64,000 nt of DNA, taken from contig NZ_QNUF01000004.1 of assembly GCF_003385455.1 (NCBI RefSeq), forward strand, positions 124,001-188,000, given 5' to 3'. Each line of letters starts with the position of its first letter. Position 1 is the first letter of the stretch. The position numbers and the translations under genes were made by a program. Positions 1 to 7,682 of the stretch are shown piece after piece. Under the pieces are notes generated by a model. That model did no database searches. It had not been told where the DNA came from and was given only the letters and a program-made list of their open reading frames with translations. The DNA comes from Chryseobacterium rhizosphaerae. GTDB lineage: Bacteria; Bacteroidota; Bacteroidia; Flavobacteriales; Weeksellaceae.

Positions 1-6
1 TGCAGC

Positions 7-885
7 ATGTTCGATTACAGGTTAAAAGTTTTTCATACTGTGGCTTCAAGACTAAGCTTTACCAAAGCTTCGGAGGAGCTTCATATTTCTCAACCGGCTG
101 TTACAAAACACATCAAAGAAATTGAAAATCAACTGTCTGCAAAACTATTTGACCGTAAAGGAACTTCTATACAACTGACACAAAACGGAAAGATCCTGTA
201 TGAATATGCTGAAAAGATCAGAGGACTTTATCGGGATCTTGAATTTGAAATCAGCCAGGTCAATCAGCAGCACAAAGGAAAACTGATCATTGGAGCAAGT
301 ACTACCGTTGCCCAGTATATCCTTCCCGAAATTTTAGCAAAATTCAATGCTTATTATAAAGATATTAAGATTGAACTTCTTACGGGGAATACTGAAGCTA
401 TCTCTGCTCTTTTAAAAGATGAAAAAATAGATCTTGGCATTATTGAAGGAGAATCCCAATCTTCTTACTTTGATTATAAATCTTTTAAAGCTGATGAAAT
501 TGTGCTGGCTGCAAAAACCAATCATTCATTGGCCCACAAAACATTGAATATAAAAGATCTGTACTCTATCAATTTGATTTTTAGAGAACAAGGCTCAGGA
601 ACACTTGAATTCATTCAAAACAGACTTCGAGATAACGGAGTCAATATCAATGAATTAAATACTGTTATTCAACTGGGAAGCAGCGAAAGTATCAAAAACT
701 ACCTCCTCCATTCAGATTGTATGGCTTTTCTCTCCATCAGCACGATCCTTACCGAACTGAAAAACAATATCTTAACTGTCGTAGACATTAAAAATTTCAG
801 TATTGAAAGGGATTTTCACTTCATCCTTCCAAAAGGGGAACAATCTGAGCTGATAGAGCTTTTTTTAAGGTTTACGGAATTATAA
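7..885 (+). CDS. LysR-family transcriptional regulator
   Basis: Predicted DNA-binding regulator of 292 residues, the usual LysR length. Residues 1-60 form the winged helix-turn-helix (FTKASEELHISQPAVTKHIK), and residues 90-290 look like the periplasmic-binding-protein-like effector domain. It lies 163 bp upstream of a YeiH-type exporter on the same strand. In other bacteria LysR regulators of the CysB/YeiE kind often neighbour YeiH genes, so control of that exporter is a reasonable inference; the ligand is not evident. The ATG at position 7 gives a normal LysR N-terminus. A short tandem repeat begins at its stop codon. Confidence 0.9.
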   Translation: MFDYRLKVFHTVASRLSFTKASEELHISQPAVTKHIKEIENQLSAKLFDRKGTSIQLTQNGKILYEYAEKIRGLYRDLEFEISQVNQQHKGKLIIGASTTVAQYILPEILAKFNAYYKDIKIELLTGNTEAISALLKDEKIDLGIIEGESQSSYFDYKSFKADEIVLAAKTNHSLAHKTLNIKDLYSINLIFREQGSGTLEFIQNRLRDNGVNINELNTVIQLGSSESIKNYLLHSDCMAFLSISTILTELKNNILTVVDIKNFSIERDFHFILPKGEQSELIELFLRFTEL

Positions 886-939
886 TGTATAAAGTACAAT
901 GTATAAAGTATAAAGTATAATGTACAATGTAGAATGTCC
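884..939. repeat. Imperfect 14-bp tandem repeat (about 4 units)
   Basis: Four consecutive imperfect units related to AATGTATAAAGTAC fill the sequence directly after the LysR gene; the first unit overlaps its TAA stop. The later units have drifted (AATGTAGAATGTCC). No coding sense is apparent. It resembles the other low-complexity spacer repeats in this window (16176-16227, 41118-41174). Confidence 0.7.
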
Positions 940-1048
940 TTTGGGGAATCATTTAAGTTATAACCTATAGTTATTCAAGATAACAAAATACGATTTACTT
1001 TGTAATACTATATTGCCGAATTTTGAAACATAATTTAAAGTTCGCAAT

Positions 1049-1984
1049 ATGAAAGATTTCATTCAACATGAAACAATACGCAAAATCGTTTTTATCATAC
1101 TGGCTGTATTATGCCTTACTCCACTGATCTCCTCTCCTATAGCTCTGGCGTTAGGATTTTTACTGGCTGTTTTTATCGGAAACCCTTTTGAAAAACATCT
1201 TCATCAATACATTCATCTGCTATTGCAAATTTCCATTGTAGGCCTGGGATTTGGATTAAAACTGGATGAAGCTTTACATGCAGGAAAAACAGGGTTAGTG
1301 TTAACAGTAGTGAGTATTCTAACCGTGATGATTTTAGGATATTTTTTAGGAAGATTATTCAAACTTGAAAGACCGTTATCCTATCTTATTTCTGCAGGAA
1401 CCGCCATTTGTGGTGGGAGTGCTATTGCAGCTATTTCTCCTATTATTAAACCCAGCACAAAACAGATTTCCCTGGCTTTAGCTATTGTTTTCACATTGAA
1501 TTCTATTGCTTTATTCGTATACCCGGCTATTGGACATCTGCTTCATCTCTCTCAGGAACAGTTTGGTCTTTGGTGTGCCGTGGGAATCCATGATACCAGT
1601 TCTGTAGTAGGTGCCGCCAGTAAATATGGCGATGAAGCTTTAAAAATTGCAACCACTGTAAAGCTGGCAAGAGCATTGTGGATCATTCCCGTTTCCCTGA
1701 TCACGATGTTTATCTTTAAAAATAAAGAATCAAAAATAAAAATCCCCTGGTTTATCGGGTATTTCATCCTTGCTATTCTGTTGAATACTTATTTTCCTTT
1801 TATGGACCGTTTCAGCAGTGAGATCACCACCTTTGCAAAATCAGGATTGAATCTGACATTATTTTTTATAGGCTCCAGTCTTTCTATTCAAACATTGAAA
1901 ACAATAGGGATTAAACCTTTAGTGACGGCGGTACTTCTTTGGATCACCATCAGTATAGGCAGCCTTCTTTATATTATTCAGTAA
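1049..1984 (+). CDS. YeiH/UPF0324-family membrane protein, putative sulfate exporter
   Basis: Integral inner-membrane protein of 311 residues with about 9-10 hydrophobic segments. It carries the family's conserved GTAICGGSAIAAISP segment (around residues 117-131) and the later IHDTSSVVGAASKYG segment (about 180-194). Members are annotated as putative sulfate exporters, but the substrate is weakly established. The LysR gene upstream on the same strand may control it. A strong inverted repeat follows the stop codon and separates it from the convergent peptide gene. Confidence 0.85.
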   Translation: MKDFIQHETIRKIVFIILAVLCLTPLISSPIALALGFLLAVFIGNPFEKHLHQYIHLLLQISIVGLGFGLKLDEALHAGKTGLVLTVVSILTVMILGYFLGRLFKLERPLSYLISAGTAICGGSAIAAISPIIKPSTKQISLALAIVFTLNSIALFVYPAIGHLLHLSQEQFGLWCAVGIHDTSSVVGAASKYGDEALKIATTVKLARALWIIPVSLITMFIFKNKESKIKIPWFIGYFILAILLNTYFPFMDRFSSEITTFAKSGLNLTLFFIGSSLSIQTLKTIGIKPLVTAVLLWITISIGSLLYIIQ

Positions 1985-1989
1985 AAGCA

Positions 1990-2021
1990 GCGGGACCCTT
2001 TTGAAATCAAAAGGGTCCCGC
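1990..2021. terminator. Strong inverted repeat between convergent genes
   Basis: GCGGGACCCTTTTG pairs perfectly with CAAAAGGGTCCCGC across a 4-base loop, a 14-bp stem. It lies 5 bp after the YeiH stop and 56 bp after the stop of the convergent peptide gene. There is no clear U-tract on either side, so bidirectional termination or 3'-end protection is inferred from position and strength. Confidence 0.6.
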
Positions 2022-2077
2022 CTGTTAAATGTGGAAATGTTTATTTCAGTTGAATAGTATCTTAAATAACCAATCGG

Positions 2078-2263
2078 TTAGCAAGTCATCACCTGTGGGC
2101 ATCCAATTAGCTCAACACAGTATTTAGGGCCTGTTACAGCTCCCGTACAACTGCATCCGCAAAGTGAAGCATCTGGAGTTCCAATTCCGGAACCTCCAAT
2201 ACCACCTGTAATATTCTTCAGATCTTCTTTTCTTAATTTTTTAGCATTTTTAATAATGTTCAT
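2078..2263 (-). CDS. Bacteriocin-like double-glycine-leader small peptide
   Basis: Predicted 61-residue secreted peptide precursor. The N-terminal half, NIIKNAKKLRKEDLKNITGG, is charged and ends in Gly-Gly, the form of leader cleaved by peptidase-containing ABC exporters. The remainder (about 40 residues) is Gly- and Cys-rich with five Cys, including a CGCSC cluster. Short genes of this type are annotated in Chryseobacterium as bacteriocin-like proteins; their activity is unknown. No exporter, modification or immunity gene is adjacent. A good flavobacterial promoter lies 42 bp upstream of the ATG, so the gene appears to be independently transcribed. Confidence 0.7.
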   Translation of the reverse strand: MNIIKNAKKLRKEDLKNITGGIGGSGIGTPDASLCGCSCTGAVTGPKYCVELIGCPQVMTC

Positions 2264-2304
2264 GTGATTTGATTTTGATTAAACAATATAATTTAGTTGC
2301 CTCC

Positions 2305-2334
2305 CAAAGTTAAACAAATATTAATTATTCGCAA
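2305..2334 (-). promoter_or_regulatory. Flavobacterial promoter of the small peptide gene
   Basis: On the minus strand a TTG (2334-2332) and a TAACTTTG (2312-2305) are separated by 19 bp. This matches the Bacteroidota TTTG / TAnnTTTG consensus. It lies about 42 bp upstream of the peptide start codon. Confidence 0.65.
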
Positions 2335-2474
2335 CATAATTTAATATATTTCTAACTAATACATTGATTTAAAATTAATTAATATATTAAAAATCAGAAA
2401 TCACACTTTGCCAATTATTAAACAGATATAAATATTACTTTAATCCAAGACGTTATCAATATAGTATATACAAC

Positions 2475-2567
2475 AGTTTTTCTTTTTGACTGGTTTTGGT
2501 ACAGCTTTCCCAAAATCAACAGGCTCAAAAAAATAAATACGGCTATTTTAATTGTATTTTTATCCAC
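2475..2567 (-). pseudogene. 5' stump of a third DUF2931 lipoprotein gene
   Basis: This stretch directly after the stop of the second DUF2931 gene is a close copy of the first ~90 bp of that gene, beginning with the same GTGGATAAAAATACA junction. Its internal ATG is changed to ATT, and a one-base insertion shifts the frame within the signal peptide. Similarity ends near 2475. One segment (GACTGGTTTT on the plus strand) matches the first copy (4574-4583) better than the second. The simplest reading is a former array of at least three paralogues, the last mostly deleted. Confidence 0.75.
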
Positions 2568-3594
2568 CCCAGACTCCTTTTACTTTATATTTTTTAAGAG
2601 GGATTTCTTCGCTTTCACATTGTACAGACAGCTTCATCTCATTATACATAAAAGTTGGTGTGATTATAATATCTATTGGCTTATCCGGATATTTTGTTTT
2701 TAATTTCTTGAAAATATCAAGCATTTCCATATCATCAAAAAAAACCTCAGTATAATATTTTGTAAATGAAAATTCCACATTATAAGGAATTCCATCCTGC
2801 CTGTATGTTTCAACTGCTTTAGCATCCATTAGAAAGCCAGACTCTCCATCATAATTAATACGGTAAATTCTTCTAATCTTATCTTGTTCATCATAAGGTC
2901 GTAATACAAAACGATACTTGTATTTCTCTCTGTATTGATCCCATATCCCAAAAGGAATACCATTTTCTTTGATCTTCTGTTTAGTACTGTCAGGAACTAA
3001 TATTTTATATGATAATTCATAGAACTGTTCCTGAGTTTCCTTAGGATCAATTCTTCTCATAAACTCATCTTTATTGACAAAAGTTTCTTTGGCCTGCAAA
3101 CGGCAAACCTCTCTGCGATGATGGTTGCCTGACAACCAGACCACTATCACACCGCCCGGAGCGGCTCCTATGGTAAGTTCATCATAAGTACTCTCTTCCC
3201 AGGGAAATTCACCTTTATCATCCGGATTACCTTGTATCATAAAACCTTCTCGAAATAACTGAAGTATTTTTTCCTTAGGAAGATCAGCATCCACCCGCCA
3301 GAACTTCTTCTCCGCATAACTTACATAGGTAAGATTAAGATGAGAGGGAACTGTATTGCCTCCTTGACCACCATTCTTACCATCGTACACCCATCTTGTA
3401 TTTACTACACCTGATTTTGGCACTCCACAGATCAATTTTTTTTTATCATCGGTTAATACTCCTATATGTACTTCTACAGGATATTCTTTGGGAGCCGTCA
3501 TCGTCACCATATAAGGAAACTTTTCTTTTTGGCTGTTTTTGGTACAGCCTTCCCAGCTCAATAGGCTCAAAAAAATAAATACGGCTATTTTCAT
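2560..3594 (-). CDS. DUF2931-family lipoprotein, second tandem copy
   Basis: Predicted lipoprotein of 344 residues. The short signal peptide ends in Cys17 (LSWEGC), so the product should be membrane-anchored outside the cytoplasm. The body shares long blocks with the neighbouring copy (EKFPYMVTMTAP, EVHIGVLTDD, KKFWRVDADLPKEK, WLSGNHH), typical of DUF2931. A GTG at 3609 overlaps the preceding stop and could also start translation, but the ATG at 3594 gives a cleaner signal peptide. It is third or fourth in a cassette behind a PAAR-like protein and a lipase-type effector. A role as periplasmic immunity lipoprotein is inferred from that position, since the known partners of Tle lipases are often lipoproteins. 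Confidence 0.75.
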   Translation of the reverse strand: MKIAVFIFLSLLSWEGCTKNSQKEKFPYMVTMTAPKEYPVEVHIGVLTDDKKKLICGVPKSGVVNTRWVYDGKNGGQGGNTVPSHLNLTYVSYAEKKFWRVDADLPKEKILQLFREGFMIQGNPDDKGEFPWEESTYDELTIGAAPGGVIVVWLSGNHHRREVCRLQAKETFVNKDEFMRRIDPKETQEQFYELSYKILVPDSTKQKIKENGIPFGIWDQYREKYKYRFVLRPYDEQDKIRRIYRINYDGESGFLMDAKAVETYRQDGIPYNVEFSFTKYYTEVFFDDMEMLDIFKKLKTKYPDKPIDIIITPTFMYNEMKLSVQCESEEIPLKKYKVKGVWGG

Positions 3595-3601
3595 TGTATT
3601 T

Positions 3602-4660
3602 TTATCCACCCCAGACTCTTTTTACTTTAATCTTTTCAAGGATTATCTTTTTATCCTTGCATTGAGCAACTACCTTAAAATCATTATACATAAAGCCTGG
3701 AATCAGGACAACATCTATCGGTTGATCAGGATGTGATTTTTTCAGTTCATCAAAAGCTCTCAGCATTTCCTCATCATTAAAAATAATCTCTGCATTATAT
3801 TGGGTGAAAAAAAAATTAACATCATAAGGAATTCCGTCCTGTTTATATGTTTCTGCTGATTGGGTATCCATTAAGAATTCAGACTCACCATTATAGTTAA
3901 TACGGTACAATCCCGTAATTTTATCTTTCTCATCATAAGGTCGTAATACAAAACGATACTTATATTTTTCTCTGTATTGATCCCATATCCCAAAAGGAAT
4001 CCCTTTTTCCTTAATCTTTTGTTGAGTACTGTCAGAAATGTTTATTGAATATTTTTTATTAAAAAACTGTTCTTGAGTTTCATCATATTGCGGATGAGGC
4101 CTAAACTCATCTTTATTGACAGAAGTTTCTTTAGCCTGTAAACGACAAACCTCCCTCTTATGATGGTTTCCTGACAACCAAACCACTACCACTCCCCCCG
4201 GAGCAGCTCCTATGGTAAGTTCATCATAAGTACTTTCCTCCCAGGGAAATTCACCTTTATCATCCGGATTACCCTGTACCATAAAACCCTCGCGAAATAA
4301 CTGAAGCATTTTCTCCTTAGGCAGATCAGCATCCACCCGCCAGAACTTCTTTTCTGCATAACTCACATAGGTAAGATCCAGATGTGACGGAATCGTACTC
4401 CCTCCCTGCCCTCCAGCATCTCCATCATATTGCCAGCCTCCATCTTCTACTCCTGTTTTGGGAACTCCACAAATCAATTCTTTTTTATCATCGGTTAATA
4501 CTCCTATATGTACTTCTACAGGATATTCATCAGGCGCCGTCATTGTTACCATATAAGGAAACTTTTCTTTTTGACTGGTTTTCATCTTTAGTATATCATT
4601 TTTTCTGCATGCCTGAAGCAGAAATACACTGCAAAACAGGCTTAGAATATATATTTTCAT
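3602..4660 (-). CDS. DUF2931-family lipoprotein, first tandem copy
   Basis: Predicted lipoprotein of 352 residues with a signal peptide ending at Cys18 (FLLQAC). It is clearly paralogous to the downstream gene from EKFPYMVTMTAP onward, but the signal peptide and the following ~15 residues are unrelated, so its 5' end has a different origin. Its 3' end overlaps the possible GTG start of the next copy by 8 bp. It lies 48 bp after the lipase-type effector gene and is probably cotranscribed with it. The DUF2931 function is not established; immunity to the effector is an inference. Confidence 0.75.
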   Translation of the reverse strand: MKIYILSLFCSVFLLQACRKNDILKMKTSQKEKFPYMVTMTAPDEYPVEVHIGVLTDDKKELICGVPKTGVEDGGWQYDGDAGGQGGSTIPSHLDLTYVSYAEKKFWRVDADLPKEKMLQLFREGFMVQGNPDDKGEFPWEESTYDELTIGAAPGGVVVVWLSGNHHKREVCRLQAKETSVNKDEFRPHPQYDETQEQFFNKKYSINISDSTQQKIKEKGIPFGIWDQYREKYKYRFVLRPYDEKDKITGLYRINYNGESEFLMDTQSAETYKQDGIPYDVNFFFTQYNAEIIFNDEEMLRAFDELKKSHPDQPIDVVLIPGFMYNDFKVVAQCKDKKIILEKIKVKRVWGG

Positions 4661-4708
4661 GTGCTAATTTTCTTACGGTTTTTTGTTCCTGACCATCATC
4701 AGGTTTCA

Positions 4709-7030
4709 TTAATATATTTTCCTTTTTCGCTTACCATTGACAATATTAGGATAATTTTTCTGAGAAATAAGGTCAGATCCTGACTGGCCATATGTAGCAT
4801 TCCAATGCAGGTAATGATTTCTTAGAAATTTAATTTCTCTGTTCTTTTTATGGGCTTCTACATTATTACGTTGCTGGCCTTCCAACTGGCGTTGCTGCCA
4901 CTCAAATACCGACTGTCGGTCACCTGTGGCATGTATTACCGGAGGTTCTTTATATATCTCAGGTTCTATGAACGCCAAAGGACTTCCCCCATTAAAGGTA
5001 TACTTTTTTAACTTCTCTTTAATTCCTTCTAAAAATGCAATATTACCAGGAATCCAATTATCCTGAAATTTATAGTCATCTGTAACTCCACTTTCCTTAA
5101 CTGGTATGCATTTCTTAATGCAAAACTCTACCATCAGATGCAACGGAATAAAACTATACTGATTGCTTAATTTTCTTTCTCCTTCCAGTCTGTAATTGTT
5201 AACACTAAGTCTATAAAAGGGATCTTTTTTAATACTGAGCTCCCCCGGCAGAAACCACCCCTGCCTGATAAGTTCTTCAGAAAGGGAATATAATGAGTCT
5301 TTCACAATAGTGGCATCAATTCTTTTGGGGTTATCAGTCCACCCTTCTACATAAGCACCTCCTACATCACAATGTACTCCCGGATAGTATAATTCAATTC
5401 CTCCTTTTTTTCCACTGTCTGGTGACGTTTTGGGTACGGAAGAAATATCGACCAGACTGAAATTCGCCCGGTGTTCATCCGCGGCTACCATATGGACCAC
5501 ATAGTCTGCTTTGTTCACATCATTCAGCCCAAGATCCTTGCTGTCATTCGACTGAAACAGTCCATGATGAGGTACAGTATCATAAATTCCCACAAACCTT
5601 ATCTGCACTTTTGTCTGCTCATCCATCAATCCGGCTTCGGAAAGTAATTGTCCCAGGTAGCCAAAGGCAGGCATCACCCCATTAGCATAAGACTCAGCCA
5701 GATTGTACCCAAACTTATCCTTTACAATAAACCCTTCCTTCCATGCTTTTGTATGAGCCTTATAGCTTCCCTGTGTCACCACGTGAACAAAATGCCTTGC
5801 TGCCGCTGCTCCACGACTAAACCCAAAAACATCAAAAGTAAGAGTTCCTACGAATTCTTTATTTTTAAGAATGTTTTTAAAGATCTCTGTTTTAACGTTC
5901 CGTATTGATTTTCTCACCCTATCCATAATTCCGGCTGATCCCATTCCAAAAGCAGGTCCCATCATCAGATCATCCCCTTTATAATCATCAACCTCCAAAG
6001 CATCTCCATAATGTTTAGGTGCTGTATTGGTTCCCATTCCTTCCGTATAAATTCTAAATATTTTATCTGCTTTGCTTTTCTTATAATTTTTAAATAAAAT
6101 AGCCGGATTAGAAAGATCGTTCTCAAAACTGGTTTCCCCTTTGGATGGATCTCCATCTACAGCACCCCCTTTTTTCCTATAAATATTTTGTGCTTCCGCA
6201 GCACTTGCTTTTGATCCCTCAACATTCTTTACTCCTTCTTTCTCAGTCACTTTTTGCCTTAGTTCTGTATTATACATATTATTCAATGTACCATCCAGGA
6301 AAACGCCAAATGTAAAATTCACATGGTCTTTTTTTAGTTTGGCAACCGATTCCGGTTTACCCACCACTACAGGCATATTAGTGGCTTTGGGCGTATCGAT
6401 ATGCGTTTTGAGTTCATTTTCTACCACAAGCTGTATCTTTTCCTCGATATGGCTTATATGATTTTTGTATTCAACCTTTACATAGTACTCGTGTTCACTT
6501 TCATTTACATAGTCTATTTTGTTAAGCTTAGCCTGATAAAGACTTATGTTATTGAAATAAAGATAGGCTCTGCCTTTATCATCCACTCCGGAAGTTGTAT
6601 ACGTACCCATAGAGCGGTCTCCTGTTACATCATCTTCATATACAGAAACCTTCAGTCTATCTCCCTTAGGAATATTAAGGGTTCTTACAGCCAGTTGTAC
6701 TTTATCCAGATAACCTATTTTCCTTGTTCCCACGGGTCTCCCTCCGGAATCCTGCCATTCCATGGAAAGGAGTTGCGGCTTTCCAGCCAGAATATAGAGA
6801 TTAATCGAGTAGTTCACCTCTTTTCCGTTCTGTACTACTACAGCGATGAGTTTTACCGTTTTTTCAGCCAGATTTACCGCAAATTTAAAAATGCCTTTTG
6901 TATTGCTGCCAAGGATTTTGCCGTTATATTCTATCTTCCATTCTTTTACCGTCACCTTTGCCGTAATATTCAATATAGAATACTGACAGACTGTATTCGT
7001 CAATGGCCTTGTTTCCCCTATAATTTTCAT
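4709..7030 (-). CDS. T6SS Tle1-like phospholipase effector (DUF2235)
   Basis: Predicted alpha/beta-hydrolase toxin of about 773 residues. Residues 1-235 are beta-rich and Ig-like, probably a delivery or adaptor region. The DUF2235/Tle1 catalytic part starts at FTFGVFLDGTLNN (about 239-251). It has the nucleophile elbow GFSRG (Ser405), a candidate acid in GIYDT (Asp484) and the YPGVHCDVGGAY block (His553), so the Ser-Asp-His set is present. Tle1 enzymes attack membrane phospholipids of rival cells. A TTG at 7036 is possible, but the ATG at 7030 is preferred. It starts 10 bp after the PAAR-like gene and precedes two DUF2931 lipoproteins. No T6SS structural genes lie in the window. Confidence 0.8.
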   Translation of the reverse strand: MKIIGETRPLTNTVCQYSILNITAKVTVKEWKIEYNGKILGSNTKGIFKFAVNLAEKTVKLIAVVVQNGKEVNYSINLYILAGKPQLLSMEWQDSGGRPVGTRKIGYLDKVQLAVRTLNIPKGDRLKVSVYEDDVTGDRSMGTYTTSGVDDKGRAYLYFNNISLYQAKLNKIDYVNESEHEYYVKVEYKNHISHIEEKIQLVVENELKTHIDTPKATNMPVVVGKPESVAKLKKDHVNFTFGVFLDGTLNNMYNTELRQKVTEKEGVKNVEGSKASAAEAQNIYRKKGGAVDGDPSKGETSFENDLSNPAILFKNYKKSKADKIFRIYTEGMGTNTAPKHYGDALEVDDYKGDDLMMGPAFGMGSAGIMDRVRKSIRNVKTEIFKNILKNKEFVGTLTFDVFGFSRGAAAARHFVHVVTQGSYKAHTKAWKEGFIVKDKFGYNLAESYANGVMPAFGYLGQLLSEAGLMDEQTKVQIRFVGIYDTVPHHGLFQSNDSKDLGLNDVNKADYVVHMVAADEHRANFSLVDISSVPKTSPDSGKKGGIELYYPGVHCDVGGAYVEGWTDNPKRIDATIVKDSLYSLSEELIRQGWFLPGELSIKKDPFYRLSVNNYRLEGERKLSNQYSFIPLHLMVEFCIKKCIPVKESGVTDDYKFQDNWIPGNIAFLEGIKEKLKKYTFNGGSPLAFIEPEIYKEPPVIHATGDRQSVFEWQQRQLEGQQRNNVEAHKKNREIKFLRNHYLHWNATYGQSGSDLISQKNYPNIVNGKRKRKIY

Positions 7031-7040
7031 ATCCAATTAA

Positions 7041-7520
7041 TTACAGGGTTATAAAAGTATCATCTTCGTCTGTTTCTTCCTCATCACGATACAGGTTTAT
7101 AAATGGAAAGAGCTCTGCAAGTACCTCGGGATCTGCATTTTTCACATTCTGTTCGGAAGCTTCAACGGTTTGCCCATGAAATATAATTTCTATACTGGCT
7201 ATTCCGCTGATGGCACATACAGCCTTACTATCTTCCAACAAGGCTTTTCCATTATTATCTGCTAGGGTAATGTTTTCATAATAACCTTCCCAGCCTGTAA
7301 CCGTAGGAGTACAGGGATTATTATTCATTTTAGCACAATTTCCGAAGGTATTCTTCTCAAAAGTAGATCCGATATCCACATGAGTAGCCATCAGTTTTTC
7401 TGCTCCGTCTTTGTCGTTGATGTATCTTTTGCTTTGGGTTTTTACCTTAAGTGTATCAGGAGTAGTACCAAACCGGCATTGGCATACCGCCCCCTGGCAT
7501 ACGAGATGTTTTTCGCTCAT
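7041..7520 (-). CDS. PAAR-like protein (DUF4280)
   Basis: Predicted 159-residue protein of the DUF4280 family, regarded as PAAR-like spike-tip or effector-loading proteins of type VI secretion. It has the characteristic Cys spacing (LVCQGAVCQCRFG near the N-terminus, then FGNCAKMNNNPCTP and AVCAISG). The C-terminus is acidic (EEETDEDDTF). It is the first gene of the minus-strand cassette, 10 bp before the lipase effector, which suggests it carries that effector onto the VgrG spike. The ATG at 7520 begins MSEKHLVCQG, the usual family start. Confidence 0.8.
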   Translation of the reverse strand: MSEKHLVCQGAVCQCRFGTTPDTLKVKTQSKRYINDKDGAEKLMATHVDIGSTFEKNTFGNCAKMNNNPCTPTVTGWEGYYENITLADNNGKALLEDSKAVCAISGIASIEIIFHGQTVEASEQNVKNADPEVLAELFPFINLYRDEEETDEDDTFITL

Positions 7521-7537
7521 TGTGTGTGTGTTTTTTA

Positions 7538-7573
7538 TACTTACAATTTACTAATTTTCTGTAAGTACACAAA
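7538..7573 (-). promoter_or_regulatory. Promoter and palindrome upstream of the T6SS effector cassette
   Basis: On the minus strand TTTG (7573-7570) is followed after 19 bp by TAAATTGT (7550-7543), one base off TAnnTTTG. Overlapping it is a perfect inverted repeat, TACTTACA (7538-7545) with TGTAAGTA (7560-7567), spanning most of the spacer and the -7 element, where a repressor could sit. Both elements are inferred from sequence only. Confidence 0.45.
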
Positions 7574-7682
7574 CATTTTCAAATATTAAATCTCTTTATA
7601 GGGAAAAAAAATAAAGCATTATTCAAGCTGAAAGACCAGGTAAAACAGACTTACTAAAGTTCTCTTGATCCGGGTTTCAATT

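Noticed and set aside
884..939. Possible CRISPR-like array
   Set aside because: Units are 14 bp and contiguous with no spacers; no cas genes are in the window.
6401..7054. 217-codon open frame on the plus strand
   Set aside because: Antisense to the lipase effector and overlapping the PAAR-like gene end; composition (Tyr/Phe/Ile/Cys-rich) is typical of a shadow frame.
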